Below are positions 1 through 8,562 of a stretch of DNA of 64,000 nt, piece after piece. Below the pieces are notes generated by a model. It ran no database searches, was not told the DNA's origin, and worked only from the letters and a program-made list of their open reading frames with translations. Origin of the DNA: Pseudorhodoferax soli (GTDB lineage: Bacteria; Pseudomonadota; Gammaproteobacteria; Burkholderiales; Burkholderiaceae_C); the NCBI RefSeq assembly GCF_003337555.1, contig NZ_QPJK01000002.1, forward strand, positions 682,001 through 746,000. The letters are read 5' to 3'. The position numbers were made by a program, and so were the translations under genes. How positions within the stretch are numbered: the stretch's first letter is position 1; every line of letters begins with the position of its first letter.

Positions 1-528
1 GTGGTGCATGTTGGTGTAGATGCAGATCTCGCCGGCAATCCCGAGCGACTTGCGCACGATGTCCTCGGCCGAGAGATCGGTGTTCTGCAGCAGCGCGATG
101 GCAGCCGACTGCGCGTAGGCCCCGCCCGAACCGATGGCCACGATGCCGTGCTCGGGCTCGAGCACATCGCCGTTGCCGGTGATGATCAGAGAGGCCGTGT
201 GGTCGGCCACGGCCAGCATGGCCTCCAGGCGGCGCAGCACGCGGTCGGTGCGCCAGTCCTTGGTAAGCTCGATGGCGGCGCGGGTCAGCTGGCCCTGGTG
301 CTTCTCCAGCTTGGCCTCGAAGCGTTCGAACAGCGTAAAGGCGTCGGCCGTGGCGCCGGCAAAACCGGCCAGCACCTTGCCCTGGTGCAGCTTGCGCACC
401 TTGCGGGCCGAGCCCTTGACGACGATGTTGCCCAATGTGACCTGGCCGTCACCACCGATGGCGACCTGGACGCCCTGGGGGGTGGACCGCCGCACGCTGA
501 CGATGGTGGTACCGTGAAATTGCTCCAT
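1..528 (-). CDS. hslV: ATP-dependent protease subunit HslV (partial, 3' end outside window)
   Basis: Peptidase half of the HslUV (ClpQY) cytosolic protease, which degrades unfolded substrates delivered by the HslU ATPase. The N-terminus reads MEQFHG followed by TTIVSVRR. The family's N-terminal catalytic threonine is therefore Thr7 after removal of a six-residue propeptide. The conserved [10 protein letters not shown] stretch and the C-terminal [20 protein letters not shown] are present. The frame stays open to base 1 (176 codons), so only a few C-terminal residues should lie beyond the edge. hslU is expected further left but is not seen. The start was chosen because it gives the normal HslV N-terminus. 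Confidence 0.96.
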   Translation of the reverse strand, partial: MEQFHGTTIVSVRRSTPQGVQVAIGGDGQVTLGNIVVKGSARKVRKLHQGKVLAGFAGATADAFTLFERFEAKLEKHQGQLTRAAIELTKDWRTDRVLRRLEAMLAVADHTASLIITGNGDVLEPEHGIVAIGSGGAYAQSAAIALLQNTDLSAEDIVRKSLGIAGEICIYTNMHH

Positions 529-553
529 CGCATGGACCTGGGGTTGGATCAAT

Positions 554-585
554 GAAAAACAAGCGGCCGGCGTGCACCGCCGGCC
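554..585 (-). terminator. Rho-independent terminator between STAS gene and hslV
   Basis: A perfect 8-bp inverted repeat (GGCCGGCG at 565-572, CGCCGGCC at 578-585) has a 5-nt loop. On the minus strand it is followed by CTTGTTTTTC. It lies 15 nt after the stop of the minus-strand STAS gene and 26 nt before the hslV start, so it probably ends the dksA/STAS transcript. Confidence 0.65.
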
Positions 586-599
586 GGGCACAGCCAGTT

Positions 600-2156
600 T
601 CAGTGGCTGCGCGGCAGGATGGTGGCGTGGTCGGCGAGGCCGATCACGTGGAAGAAGACGGCCACGAGCCGGTGCAGTCCGCGGAACTCCAGCCGCTGCC
701 CGGCGGCCTGCTGGGCCGCGGCCCAGTTCAGCACCGAGCCGGCGGCCGCGAAGTCGATGCGTACCAGGTCTGCGCAATCCACGACCAGCGGCTGGCCCGC
801 GCCGAGTGGCACCGCCATGGACGCCAGTGCGCCCGATGCGTCGCCGGTCACCACACCGGCGAGCCGCACGGCCGGCGCGGGCTGGTCGGTTGCCGTTGCC
901 TGGCCGAAGGCGCCCCCAACACCCGGCGCCACCAGGCTGCAGCGCGCATCCTCCCAGGGCGGCGGCGCCACCTCGTAGGTGATGCAGTAGTCGAGCGCGA
1001 CGAGATCGAACTCCTCGGGCCGCTGCGTCAGCCGCAACCAGGCCAGGCGCAGCCGCCACCAGGCAACGGGCTGGGCGCGCTGCCCTGACACGGTGTGGTG
1101 GCGCAGCAGTTGCTCCAGCCGCGGGCTGCCCTGCGCCGACACGCACAGCGGCTGGTCCGCCAAGTGGGACAACAGGTCGGACAGGGGAGCGAGCGCGGGC
1201 GGTTGCACTGCGTCGAGTTGGCTCCAGTCCAGCTGCACGGTGCCGCCGCGGAACTCGGCAATCTGCACGGCCAGCGCCGTGACCTGGGCCGCATCCAGCA
1301 AGGCCGGCGCCGTCCAGGCGAGTGCGGCGCCAGCGGCCGGCGCCACGCGGTCCGGCGCGCCGATCACAGCCCAGGCCGGCGCCTGGCGCTGGTGGCGCAC
1401 CGTGAAATCGATGGCCATGGACTCGAAGCGGCCCTGCTGCGCCGTGGCACGGTAGAGGTCGAACAGGGCCGCCCAGGCACGCAGCGCCACAGGCACGGGC
1501 GTCTGCGCCTCGGCCAGCGCGCGCAGCGCTGCTTCGCAACCGGCGTCGTCGCCATTGGCGAAGCGGATCGCGGCCTCCTCCAGCCCGGGGTCGGACACCA
1601 ACTCGCCGCCCTCGGCGAAGCCGCCCAGCGACCAGTCCACACCAGGCAGCATGTCTTCGGCCGGCGCCTCGGCCAGCAGAGCTTCGCGCGGCTGGATGTC
1701 GGTGGCCGCGAAATCGGTGACGCGGGCCTCCGCCGGCTGCGGCTCGGCGGTGACGGGGGACGAGAACTTCGGTGCGGCGCCAGCATCGCGCGGCGGCTGC
1801 CATTGCTGGCGCACCATCTGTGCCTCGATCTCGTCGATCTTCTTAAGCGTGCCTTCGCGCTGGCCGCTGCCGGATGGCTGGCTGCTGTCGAAGAAGCCGG
1901 AATCGTCCAACGCCATCGGCGTGATGGACGCCCCCCCGGCGCTGCGCTGGCGCAGCTTGCGCAGCTGGTCGAACTCACGCTTGCGCACGAAGTCGTTCGC
2001 GCGCTTGCGCTCGATCATCTCCTTGAGCACATGCTTGTTGTACTGGCTGTCGCGTTCATCCAGCTGGTCCAGTTCGGACCAGTTGACCGTCGGGTTGCGA
2101 ACGAACTTGACGACCTTGGACAGCAGTCCGCCGGGCGGTGGCGCGTCTTGGGCCAT
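600..2156 (-). CDS. STAS-domain-containing protein
   Basis: A 518-aa cytoplasmic protein. The charged N-terminal region (about 20-75) begins [18 protein letters not shown] and contains basic helices ([18 protein letters not shown]). The middle is acidic and low in complexity. The C-terminal half has two STAS/NTP-binding-like segments: one around [19 protein letters not shown] and one near the end with [23 protein letters not shown] domains typically bind nucleotides or act as anti-anti-sigma-like switches. No enzyme motif is visible, so its role is not known here. It sits 31 nt downstream of dksA on the same strand and probably shares its transcript. The frame is open far upstream over dksA; this ATG is used because sequence before it is dksA in another frame. 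Confidence 0.8.
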   Translation of the reverse strand: MAQDAPPPGGLLSKVVKFVRNPTVNWSELDQLDERDSQYNKHVLKEMIERKRANDFVRKREFDQLRKLRQRSAGGASITPMALDDSGFFDSSQPSGSGQREGTLKKIDEIEAQMVRQQWQPPRDAGAAPKFSSPVTAEPQPAEARVTDFAATDIQPREALLAEAPAEDMLPGVDWSLGGFAEGGELVSDPGLEEAAIRFANGDDAGCEAALRALAEAQTPVPVALRAWAALFDLYRATAQQGRFESMAIDFTVRHQRQAPAWAVIGAPDRVAPAAGAALAWTAPALLDAAQVTALAVQIAEFRGGTVQLDWSQLDAVQPPALAPLSDLLSHLADQPLCVSAQGSPRLEQLLRHHTVSGQRAQPVAWWRLRLAWLRLTQRPEEFDLVALDYCITYEVAPPPWEDARCSLVAPGVGGAFGQATATDQPAPAVRLAGVVTGDASGALASMAVPLGAGQPLVVDCADLVRIDFAAAGSVLNWAAAQQAAGQRLEFRGLHRLVAVFFHVIGLADHATILPRSH

Positions 2157-2187
2157 GGGCGTGGCGGGAGGAAAGCGGCTCGAGGTC

Positions 2188-2922
2188 TCAGTCGCCGAAC
2201 ATCTTCTGCTTGAGCTCGCGGCGTTGCTGCGCTTCCAGCGAGAGCGTGGCCGTGGGGCGGGCCAGGAGGCGGCCGACGCCGATGGGCTCGCCGGTCTCGT
2301 CGCAGTAGCCGTAGTCGCCAGCGTCGATGCGGACGATGGACTGCTCGATCTTCTTGAGCAGCTTGCGCTCGCGGTCGCGCGTGCGCAGTTCCAGGGCGTG
2401 CTCTTCCTCGATGGTGGCGCGGTCGGCCGGATCGGGCACGACCACGGTGTCCTCGCGCAGGTGCTCGGTGGTTTCACCGGCGTTGTTGAGCATGTCCTGC
2501 TTCAGCGTGACCAGCTTCAGGCGGAAGAAGGCCTGCTGCTTCTCGTTCATGTACTCCGAGTCGGGCATGGACAGGACTTCAGCGTCGGTCAGTTCCTCGG
2601 CCGACTTGGTCTTCCAGTTGTTGGCCAGCTTGGGGTCCTTCTTGGACACACCGGCGGAGGGCGGCGGAGCGATCATGGGGGAAGACATATCTTGCAGAAA
2701 ACTTGCTTTGGCGGCGGTCGACGCCACCGCCTGAGCCATCGATGGTACGGTGATTTGCGAGAGCCGCGAAACCCTGCCGGCGCGAGCGGGCACAGGCGCA
2801 GCCGTCGGCTCCGCAGCGGGCGCGGACGCCTTCACTGCCTTCTTGGCGGCGGTCGTCGCGGCCGGTGCAGGCGCCTCCTGCGGCTTGGCCGCAGCCTTGT
2901 TCTTTGCGGATGGTTCTTTCAC
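2188..2922 (-). CDS. dksA: RNA polymerase-binding transcription factor DksA (degenerate zinc finger)
   Basis: Secondary-channel RNA polymerase regulator that acts with ppGpp on stringent-response promoters. The 244-aa protein has an Ala/Pro/Lys-rich N-terminal extension (about 1-95). A coiled coil follows, whose tip retains the DxxDxA signature (DPADRA). The C-terminal globular part ends YCDETGEPIG...RPTATLSLEAQQ. The four zinc-binding cysteines of E. coli DksA align with Cys207, Thr210, Ser228 and Ala231, so only one remains. The GTG start at 2922 is supported by a GGAGG ribosome-binding site six bases upstream. It is followed by the STAS gene. Comparable cysteine-poor DksA proteins exist in other bacteria, so I call it functional DksA with probably no bound zinc. 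Confidence 0.92.
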   Translation of the reverse strand: MKEPSAKNKAAAKPQEAPAPAATTAAKKAVKASAPAAEPTAAPVPARAGRVSRLSQITVPSMAQAVASTAAKASFLQDMSSPMIAPPPSAGVSKKDPKLANNWKTKSAEELTDAEVLSMPDSEYMNEKQQAFFRLKLVTLKQDMLNNAGETTEHLREDTVVVPDPADRATIEEEHALELRTRDRERKLLKKIEQSIVRIDAGDYGYCDETGEPIGVGRLLARPTATLSLEAQQRRELKQKMFGD

Positions 2923-3009
2923 TCGGCGCCTCCATGCAGGTTGGCGGAACCCGGCGCCAGCGATTCCAGCACCAGGCAGGTCCAGCTACCGCCCACAACG
3001 TCGGCACGG

Positions 3010-3015
3010 TTTATA
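3010..3015 (-). promoter_or_regulatory. Possible -10 element of dksA promoter
   Basis: The minus strand reads GGGTATAAACC here, a good TATAAA -10 hexamer about 88 nt upstream of the dksA GTG. No convincing TTGACA-like -35 lies 16-18 nt upstream, so this is a weak assignment based on the -10 alone. Confidence 0.3.
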
Positions 3016-3066
3016 CCCGCAATAGAGGGCATTTCCGCGCAGACGCGAAACTTTGTCGCGGGCAGC

Positions 3067-4131
3067 TTAGACGAGGCACTGCTCCAGTCCCTGCAGGAAG
3101 ATGTCCTTGGGCAGGTCGATGCCGATGAACACCATCTTGCTGGTGCGCGCCTCGCCCTCGGCCCAGGCCGGTCCCAGGTCGCTGCCCATGAGCTGGTGCA
3201 CGCCCTGGAAGATGACCTTGCGCTCGGTGCCCTGCATGTGCAGCACGCCCTTGTAACGCAGCATGCGCGCACCGTAGATGTTCACCACGGCGCCCAGGAA
3301 GTCTTCCAGCTTGGCGGGGTCGAAGGCCCGGTCGGCGCGGAAGACGAAGCTCTTGACGTCGTCGTCCGTATGGTGATGGTGTCCATGGCCGTGCCCGTGC
3401 TCGCCCTCGTGCTGGTGCGACGGATGGTCGCAGTGCTCGCCGTGGGCATGGTCGTGGCCGTGGTCGTGCTCGTCTTCCTTGAGGAAGTCGGGGTCGATGT
3501 CGAGCTTGGCGTTGAGGTTGAAGCCGCGCAGGTCGAACACCTCGCTCAGCGCCACCTCGCCGAAATGCACGGCCTTGTGCGGCGCGCGCGGGTTCATGTG
3601 CTTCAGGCGGTGGACCAGCGCGTCGACCTCGTCCTTGGCCACGAGGTCCGTCTTGCTGATGAAGATCTGGTCGGCAAAGCCCACCTGGCGGCGCGCTTCC
3701 TGGCGTTCGTTGAGCTGCGTGGCCGCGTGCTTGGCATCGACCAGCGTCAGGATGGAGTCCAGCAGGTAGCTCTCGGCGATCTCGTCGTCCATGAAGAAGG
3801 TCTGCGCCACCGGGCCGGGATCGGCCAGGCCGGTGGTCTCGATGACGACGCGCTCGAAATCCAGTTCGCCCTTGCGCTTCTTCTCGGCCAGCATGGCCAG
3901 CGTGGAGCGCAGGTCCTCGCGGATCGAGCAGCACACGCAGCCGTTGTTGAGCTGGATGATCTGCTCACCGGGCTCGGAGACCAGGATGTCGTTGTCGATG
4001 TTCTCTTCGCCGAACTCGTTCTCGACGACGGCGATCTTCTGGCCGTGGGCCTCGGTCAGCACGCGCTTGAGCAGCGTGGTCTTGCCCGAGCCGAGGAAGC
4101 CGGTCAGGATGGTGGCGGGAATCAGGGCCAT
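3067..4131 (-). CDS. COG0523 (CobW/YjiA/ZigA) G3E-family GTPase with His-rich loop
   Basis: Cytosolic P-loop GTPase of the COG0523 metallochaperone family, 354 aa. Walker A GFLGSGKTT is at 11-19, the metal-binding CVCC motif at 65-68, the switch/Walker B region includes ETTGLADP, and the base-recognition motif is SKTD. Before the C-terminal CobW domain there is a long metal-binding stretch of His, Asp and Glu (about residues 220-255, rich in HDHGHDH and GHGHHHH repeats). This indicates zinc, cobalt or nickel handling, with zinc most common for this subtype. It stands alone between dksA and rlmI. No Zur or cobalamin riboswitch signal was recognised, so the metal is inferred, not shown. The start gives the canonical MALIPATILTGFLGSGK N-terminus. 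Confidence 0.92.
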   Translation of the reverse strand: MALIPATILTGFLGSGKTTLLKRVLTEAHGQKIAVVENEFGEENIDNDILVSEPGEQIIQLNNGCVCCSIREDLRSTLAMLAEKKRKGELDFERVVIETTGLADPGPVAQTFFMDDEIAESYLLDSILTLVDAKHAATQLNERQEARRQVGFADQIFISKTDLVAKDEVDALVHRLKHMNPRAPHKAVHFGEVALSEVFDLRGFNLNAKLDIDPDFLKEDEHDHGHDHAHGEHCDHPSHQHEGEHGHGHGHHHHTDDDVKSFVFRADRAFDPAKLEDFLGAVVNIYGARMLRYKGVLHMQGTERKVIFQGVHQLMGSDLGPAWAEGEARTSKMVFIGIDLPKDIFLQGLEQCLV

Positions 4132-4187
4132 GGCAGTCTCGCTAACGACGAAAGGGCGCAAGTTTAAAGAGCTTGCCAAAGCCTTGT

Positions 4188-5384
4188 TCAGCGCCGCATG
4201 ACCACCAGGCCCTTGAGGTATTCGCCTTCCGGGAAATTGATGGTCATCGGATGGTCTGGCGCGCCGCCCATGCGCTGGGTGATGTAGCCGTCCACGCCCG
4301 CGTCGATGCCGGCGCCCGCCACGATCTTGTGGAACAGGTCGGCCGGGATGCCGCCCGAGCAGGAATAGGTGAACAGCACCCCGCCCGGCTCGAGCAAGGC
4401 CAGCGCGAGGCGGTTGATGTCCTTGTAGGCGCGCGCGGCGCGCTCGGCATGGGCGGCGGTGGGCGCGAACTTGGGCGGGTCCAGCACGATGGCGTCGAAG
4501 CGCCGGCCTTCGCTTGCGAAACGGCGCAGCGAGGCGTTGACGTCGGCATCCAGGCATTCCGACTGGTCGGCAGCGAAGCCGTTCAGCGCCACATGGGCCT
4601 GCACGCGCGCCAGCGCCGGGCCGGAGGAGTCGATCGAGGTCACCTGCCCGGCCACGCCCGCTGCGCGCATGCCGGCCAGCGCGGCGACCGTGAAGCCGCC
4701 CGTGTAGCAGTAACAGTTCAACACCCGCTGGCTGCCCAGGCGCGCCACCGTGTCGGCGAACAGCTTGCGGCTGTCGCGCTGGTCCAGGTAGAAGCCGGTC
4801 TTGTGGCCGGTGGCGATGTCCAGCGTCAGGCGCCAATCGTGCTCGGCAATGGCGAGTTCGGTCGCCCCCTCGCCGCGCAGCCAGCCTGTGGCCTCGGGCA
4901 GGCCCTCCAGGCCGCGCACGCTGGCGTCCGAGCGCTCATACAGGCGCGTGAGGCCGGTCAGTTCGCACAGCGCGTCGGCCAGCGGCTTCTTCCAGCGCTC
5001 GGTGCCGGCCGCGCCGAACTGGGCCACCAGCGTGTCGCCATAGCGGTCGACCACCAGGCCCGGCAGGCCATCGGCCTCGCCATGGACCAGGCGCACGCCG
5101 TCGCTGCGGATGTCGAAGCGCTGGCGCGCCGCGATGGCCTGTGCCAGCCGTTCGTGCAGGAAGGCCGCGTCGATGCGCTGGTCTTCGTCGAAGCTCCAGG
5201 CGCGCGCGCGGATGCGCGAGGCCGGGCTGAACGCGGCCCAGGCCAGGAAGCGGCCGTCGGCGGCCTCCACGCGCACGGTTTCGCCGGCATCGGCGCCACC
5301 GCGCGCGATGGCCGATTCGAACACCCAGGGATGGCGGCGCAGCAGGGACTTTTCCTTGCCCTCGCGGAGGCGGATGACTTTCAT
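4188..5384 (-). CDS. rlmI: 23S rRNA (cytosine-C5) methyltransferase RlmI-like
   Basis: SAM-dependent rRNA m5C methyltransferase, predicted to modify 23S rRNA (C1962 in E. coli). The 398-aa length matches the family. An N-terminal PUA-like domain (about 1-75, LREGKEKSLLRRHPWVF) is followed by a linker with GLVVDRYGD. The Rossmann methyltransferase core has motif I VLNCYCYTGGFTVAA, motif IV LDPPKF and the catalytic-cysteine region YSCSGGI. The ATG at 5384 opens exactly at the PUA domain; the frame extends upstream without recognisable homology. It is divergent from the small membrane protein at 5437. Confidence 0.93.
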   Translation of the reverse strand: MKVIRLREGKEKSLLRRHPWVFESAIARGGADAGETVRVEAADGRFLAWAAFSPASRIRARAWSFDEDQRIDAAFLHERLAQAIAARQRFDIRSDGVRLVHGEADGLPGLVVDRYGDTLVAQFGAAGTERWKKPLADALCELTGLTRLYERSDASVRGLEGLPEATGWLRGEGATELAIAEHDWRLTLDIATGHKTGFYLDQRDSRKLFADTVARLGSQRVLNCYCYTGGFTVAALAGMRAAGVAGQVTSIDSSGPALARVQAHVALNGFAADQSECLDADVNASLRRFASEGRRFDAIVLDPPKFAPTAAHAERAARAYKDINRLALALLEPGGVLFTYSCSGGIPADLFHKIVAGAGIDAGVDGYITQRMGGAPDHPMTINFPEGEYLKGLVVMRR

Positions 5385-5436
5385 TGGCCGGGATTGTCGC
5401 CGCTGCTCCCGCTCCCCCGGGACGGATACTGCGGGC

Positions 5437-5970
5437 ATGACCACCATCCAATTCCGGCGCCGGCTGATCGTGATCCTGCTGCTGTGCACGGCGGCCATCG
5501 CCGCCCTCGTCCGGCACCAGGCCGAGCCCGGCTCCACCGTGCACGATGTCAGCACCGTATTGATGCTCCTGTGGCTGCCCGTCCTGGGCAGCATCGTCGG
5601 CTGGGCCTATGGCAAGCTGCTGCGCAAGCCGCCGCCTGCGCCGGAGAGCTTTGCGCCGGGCCGGGCCTTCCAGCCGCAGGCGCTGGTCGCGTTCACGCTG
5701 CGCCCGGCGTCGATCCCGGCCGAAGACATTCCCGTGAAAGCCGGCGAGCACCGCTGCGTGCTGGTGGTCGGCAGCCAGGGTTTCCAGATGCGCTGGCAGA
5801 TGCCGCCCGACGAGATCTTCCGCCGGGGCCAGGCACGCGAGGCGGCCGTCGAATTCCTGGCGCCGGACAAGGCGCTGCCGCTGCTGTCGCAAGGCACGTC
5901 CTTTCGCATGATGGTGGGCGACGCCTTCGTCGGCGACGGGCGGGTGCTGCGGCTGCTCGCCGGCACCTGA
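5437..5970 (+). CDS. Hypothetical membrane-anchored protein
   Basis: A 177-aa protein not assigned to a family. The N-terminus has two hydrophobic segments: residues about 9-24 (LIVILLLCTAAIAALV) and about 39-56 (VLMLLWLPVLGSIVGWAYG), likely a hairpin anchor. A soluble C-terminal domain follows (QPQALVAFTLRPASIPAEDIPVKAG onward) that is beta-rich. No catalytic motif is visible. It lies between divergent rlmI and convergent xerC, with 7 nt separating its stop from the xerC stop. Position and codon use suggest a real gene. Confidence 0.7.
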   Translation: MTTIQFRRRLIVILLLCTAAIAALVRHQAEPGSTVHDVSTVLMLLWLPVLGSIVGWAYGKLLRKPPPAPESFAPGRAFQPQALVAFTLRPASIPAEDIPVKAGEHRCVLVVGSQGFQMRWQMPPDEIFRRGQAREAAVEFLAPDKALPLLSQGTSFRMMVGDAFVGDGRVLRLLAGT

Positions 5971-5977
5971 AGACGCG

Positions 5978-6904
5978 TCAGCCGCCCGGCTTGCGCCGCG
6001 CCCGCGGGTGCGCCGCGTCGTATGCCCTGGCGAGGTGCTGGAAATCCAGCCGCGTGTAGACCTGGGTGGTGCTGATGTTGGCGTGGCCCAGCAGCTCCTG
6101 CACGGCGCGCAGGTCGCCGCTGGACTGCAGTACATGGCTCGCGAACGAATGCCGCAGCATGTGCGGATGCACGGGCGTGGCCAAGCCGGCGAGCTGGCTG
6201 CGCCGGCGCAGGCGCTGCCAGATCGACTGCGAGGTCAGCCGCGTGCCGTGGCGGCCGATGAACAAGGCCGGGTTCAGCGTGGCGCCCTCGCCGCGCAGGG
6301 CCAGCCAGGCCGTCAAGGCCTGCGCCGCCTGGGCACCGATGGGAACGCTGCGCCGCTTGCTGCCCTTGCCCAGCACATGGGCTTCGCCAGCGTCCAGGTC
6401 GACCCAGCCGCGCGCCGCGCCGCTGGCGCGCACGTCCAGGCCAGTCAGCTCGGCCACGCGCAGCCCTGCGCCGTAGAGCAGTTCCACCATGGCGGCGTCG
6501 CGCGCCTCCAGCCAGGGGTCTTCGGCCTCGCCGCTGAACTCGGCCAGTTGCACGGCCTCGTCCACGCCCAGGGCCTTGGGCAAGGGCTTGCCGGACTTGG
6601 GAGCGCGCACATCCTGCACCGGATTGGCCTCGACCAGGCCTTCGCGGCCAAGCCAGCTGTACAGCCCGCGCCAGCCCGACAGGATCAGCGCGATGCCGCG
6701 CCCGCTGCGGCCGCCGCCGTGCATCTGCGCCACCCAGCGCCGGATGTGGGCGTTGTGCACAGCCACCAGCCCCACGGGCACGGCTTCGGCGTAGGCCAGG
6801 AGCTTGGCCAGGTCGGCCTGGTACAGCGCCAGCGTGCGCGCGGCCAGGCGGCGTTCGACGCGCTGGTATTCGAGGTAGCGCTCGACCAGCGCGGCGTCGT
6901 CCAT
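5978..6904 (-). CDS. xerC: Tyrosine site-specific recombinase XerC
   Basis: Chromosome-dimer resolution recombinase that acts with XerD at dif. The 308-aa protein has an N-terminal SAM-like core-binding domain (about 1-95) and a catalytic domain with all conserved residues: Arg in GAGLRVAEL, Lys in GKGSKRR, HxxR in HMLRHSFASH, His in LGHANISTT, and the nucleophile Tyr in YTRLD. It is the last gene of the dapF-DUF484-xerC run, 8 nt after DUF484. This synteny is widespread in proteobacteria and argues for the housekeeping XerC and not a phage integrase. Confidence 0.95.
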   Translation of the reverse strand: MDDAALVERYLEYQRVERRLAARTLALYQADLAKLLAYAEAVPVGLVAVHNAHIRRWVAQMHGGGRSGRGIALILSGWRGLYSWLGREGLVEANPVQDVRAPKSGKPLPKALGVDEAVQLAEFSGEAEDPWLEARDAAMVELLYGAGLRVAELTGLDVRASGAARGWVDLDAGEAHVLGKGSKRRSVPIGAQAAQALTAWLALRGEGATLNPALFIGRHGTRLTSQSIWQRLRRRSQLAGLATPVHPHMLRHSFASHVLQSSGDLRAVQELLGHANISTTQVYTRLDFQHLARAYDAAHPRARRKPGG

Positions 6905-6912
6905 GGATGCCG

Positions 6913-7605
6913 CTATTGCAGGCGCGACAGCGCGGCGCTCGCGAGCTCGGCGATGCGCTCCAGGAAGTCCGTGCCCATGCCGGATTCGAAGCGCTGCGGA
7001 TCGGGCGAGGCCAGCACCAGCATGCCGAAGGCCGGCTCGGTGCTGTTGAGCTCGCCCACGCGCAGCGGCATCAGCACCACCGACATGGCCTGGGCCGGCT
7101 CGGGCAGCCACTGCACGGCGTCGAAGCCGGGGTTGACACCGCAGAACGGCGCCGTCAGCGAGGAGGCGAAGCTCATCGCGTCTTCGCTCACACCCTGGGC
7201 GAAGCCGTGGCCGGCGTAGTCGCCCGACACGCCCCAGACCTTGAGCGCGGCCTGCGGCACGCCGAACTGGCTCTGCACCTCGGCCACGATGCGCTGCGGC
7301 AGCTCGGCCGGCGCACGCGTGCGCAGCAGGCTGCGCGCCCAGCGCTGCAGCTTGTCGGCGATCAGCACGTTCTCGTTGCCGTGGCGCACCATGTCCATGA
7401 TGCGGTGCTCCAGGCCCTTGATCTTCTCGCGCAGCATCTCGGCCTGGCGTTCCTGCAGGCTCACCGCACGGTTGCCGTGCGGGCTGGTCATCTGCACGGC
7501 CGTCAGCACTTCGGCGTGGCGCTCGAAGAAGGCGGGCGTGTGGATCAGGAAGTTGGCGATGTCGTCTTCGGTGATCGGGTTGTTGGCGTTCATGGTGTGG
7601 TTCAT
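6913..7605 (-). CDS. DUF484 family protein
   Basis: A 230-aa cytoplasmic DUF484 protein with a GAF-like fold. It starts [30 protein letters not shown], and the FL..NP.FF-type opening is typical of DUF484. A short coiled coil follows ([19 protein letters not shown]), then a GAF-like C-terminal half. Its biochemical role is not established; the gene is usually sandwiched between dapF and xerC, as here. The chosen ATG overlaps the dapF stop in an ATGA junction, suggesting translational coupling. An internal ATG four codons later is the alternative start. Confidence 0.88.
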   Translation of the reverse strand: MNHTMNANNPITEDDIANFLIHTPAFFERHAEVLTAVQMTSPHGNRAVSLQERQAEMLREKIKGLEHRIMDMVRHGNENVLIADKLQRWARSLLRTRAPAELPQRIVAEVQSQFGVPQAALKVWGVSGDYAGHGFAQGVSEDAMSFASSLTAPFCGVNPGFDAVQWLPEPAQAMSVVLMPLRVGELNSTEPAFGMLVLASPDPQRFESGMGTDFLERIAELASAALSRLQ

Positions 7606-8471
7606 TCGGGAATCTCGATTTCGCCTTCGAAGACGGTCTGCGCGGGGCCGGTCATGCGCACGGACTGGCCCACACCGTCCCAGGCGATGCTCAGCACGCC
7701 GCCGCGGGTCTGCACGTCGACCGGGCTGTCGAGCCAGCCTTGCTGGATGCCGCCGACCACCGCGGCGCAGGCGCCAGTGCCGCAGGCCAGCGTCTCGCCG
7801 GCGCCGCGCTCGTGGACGCGCAGCTTCACGCGGTGCCGGTCCAGCACCTGCAGGAAGCCGGCGTTCACGCGGTTCGGAAAGCGCGGGTGGTGTTCGATGA
7901 GCGGGCCCTGCGCGGCCACGGGGGCGGTGTCGACATCGTCCACGCGCTGCACGGCATGCGGGTTGCCCATGGACAGCACGGCCAGCTCCACGGTGGGGCT
8001 GTCGGCCTCGGTGCCCAGCGCCAGCTTCCAGGGGCCGACGGGGCTGGCGCCCTGCGGGGACAGGCCGGCGGCGTCGAAGGGCACCTGCGCGGCGTCGAAC
8101 CGCGGCGGGCCCATGTCCACGGTCACGCGGCCGTCGGCGCCCATGGACGGTGCGATCACGCCGGCGGCCGTGTGCACGCGCAGCTCGCTCCGGTCCGTCA
8201 GGCCGTGCTCGCGCACGTATTGGAAAAAGCAGCGCGCGCCGTTGCCGCATTGCTCGACCTCGCCGCCGTCGGCGTTGTGGATCACGTACTCGAAGTCAAC
8301 GCCCGGGCCGGTGGAGGGCCGCACCGTCAGGATCTGGTCGGCGCCCACGCCGAAGTGCCGGTCGGCGAGAAAGCGGTACTGGTCTTCGCGCAGGCCGAGC
8401 CGGCCGCGCGTCTCGTCCAGCACCACGAAGTCGTTGCCGGCCCCATGCATCTTGGTGAATCGGATTCGCAT
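7602..8471 (-). CDS. dapF: Diaminopimelate epimerase
   Basis: Converts LL- to meso-diaminopimelate for lysine and peptidoglycan synthesis, using two active-site cysteines and no cofactor. The 289-aa protein carries both signatures: [16 protein letters not shown], with the first catalytic Cys, and [10 protein letters not shown], with the second. The N-terminal [17 protein letters not shown] is diagnostic. First gene of the dapF-DUF484-xerC operon; divergent from the NUDIX/MBL gene 91 bp away. Confidence 0.97.
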   Translation of the reverse strand: MRIRFTKMHGAGNDFVVLDETRGRLGLREDQYRFLADRHFGVGADQILTVRPSTGPGVDFEYVIHNADGGEVEQCGNGARCFFQYVREHGLTDRSELRVHTAAGVIAPSMGADGRVTVDMGPPRFDAAQVPFDAAGLSPQGASPVGPWKLALGTEADSPTVELAVLSMGNPHAVQRVDDVDTAPVAAQGPLIEHHPRFPNRVNAGFLQVLDRHRVKLRVHERGAGETLACGTGACAAVVGGIQQGWLDSPVDVQTRGGVLSIAWDGVGQSVRMTGPAQTVFEGEIEIPE

Positions 8472-8562
8472 GGCGGGGGATTATCGCGGGCGGGCGTCGG
8501 CCCTGTAGCCTGCGGGACAGTCCTCCGAGCACCAATCCGGGGCAGCCGGCAGAATCCGCGCC

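Noticed and set aside
1095-2213. Long plus-strand ORFs opposite hslV, the STAS gene, dksA and the GTPase
   Set aside because: They are antisense shadows typical of GC-rich DNA: Arg/His/Gln-rich, no recognisable domain, while the minus-strand frames give full protein families.
5978-6904. Tyrosine recombinase as a phage or island integrase
   Set aside because: Gene order dapF-DUF484-xerC and all XerC catalytic motifs show the housekeeping recombinase; no att repeats or phage genes are near.
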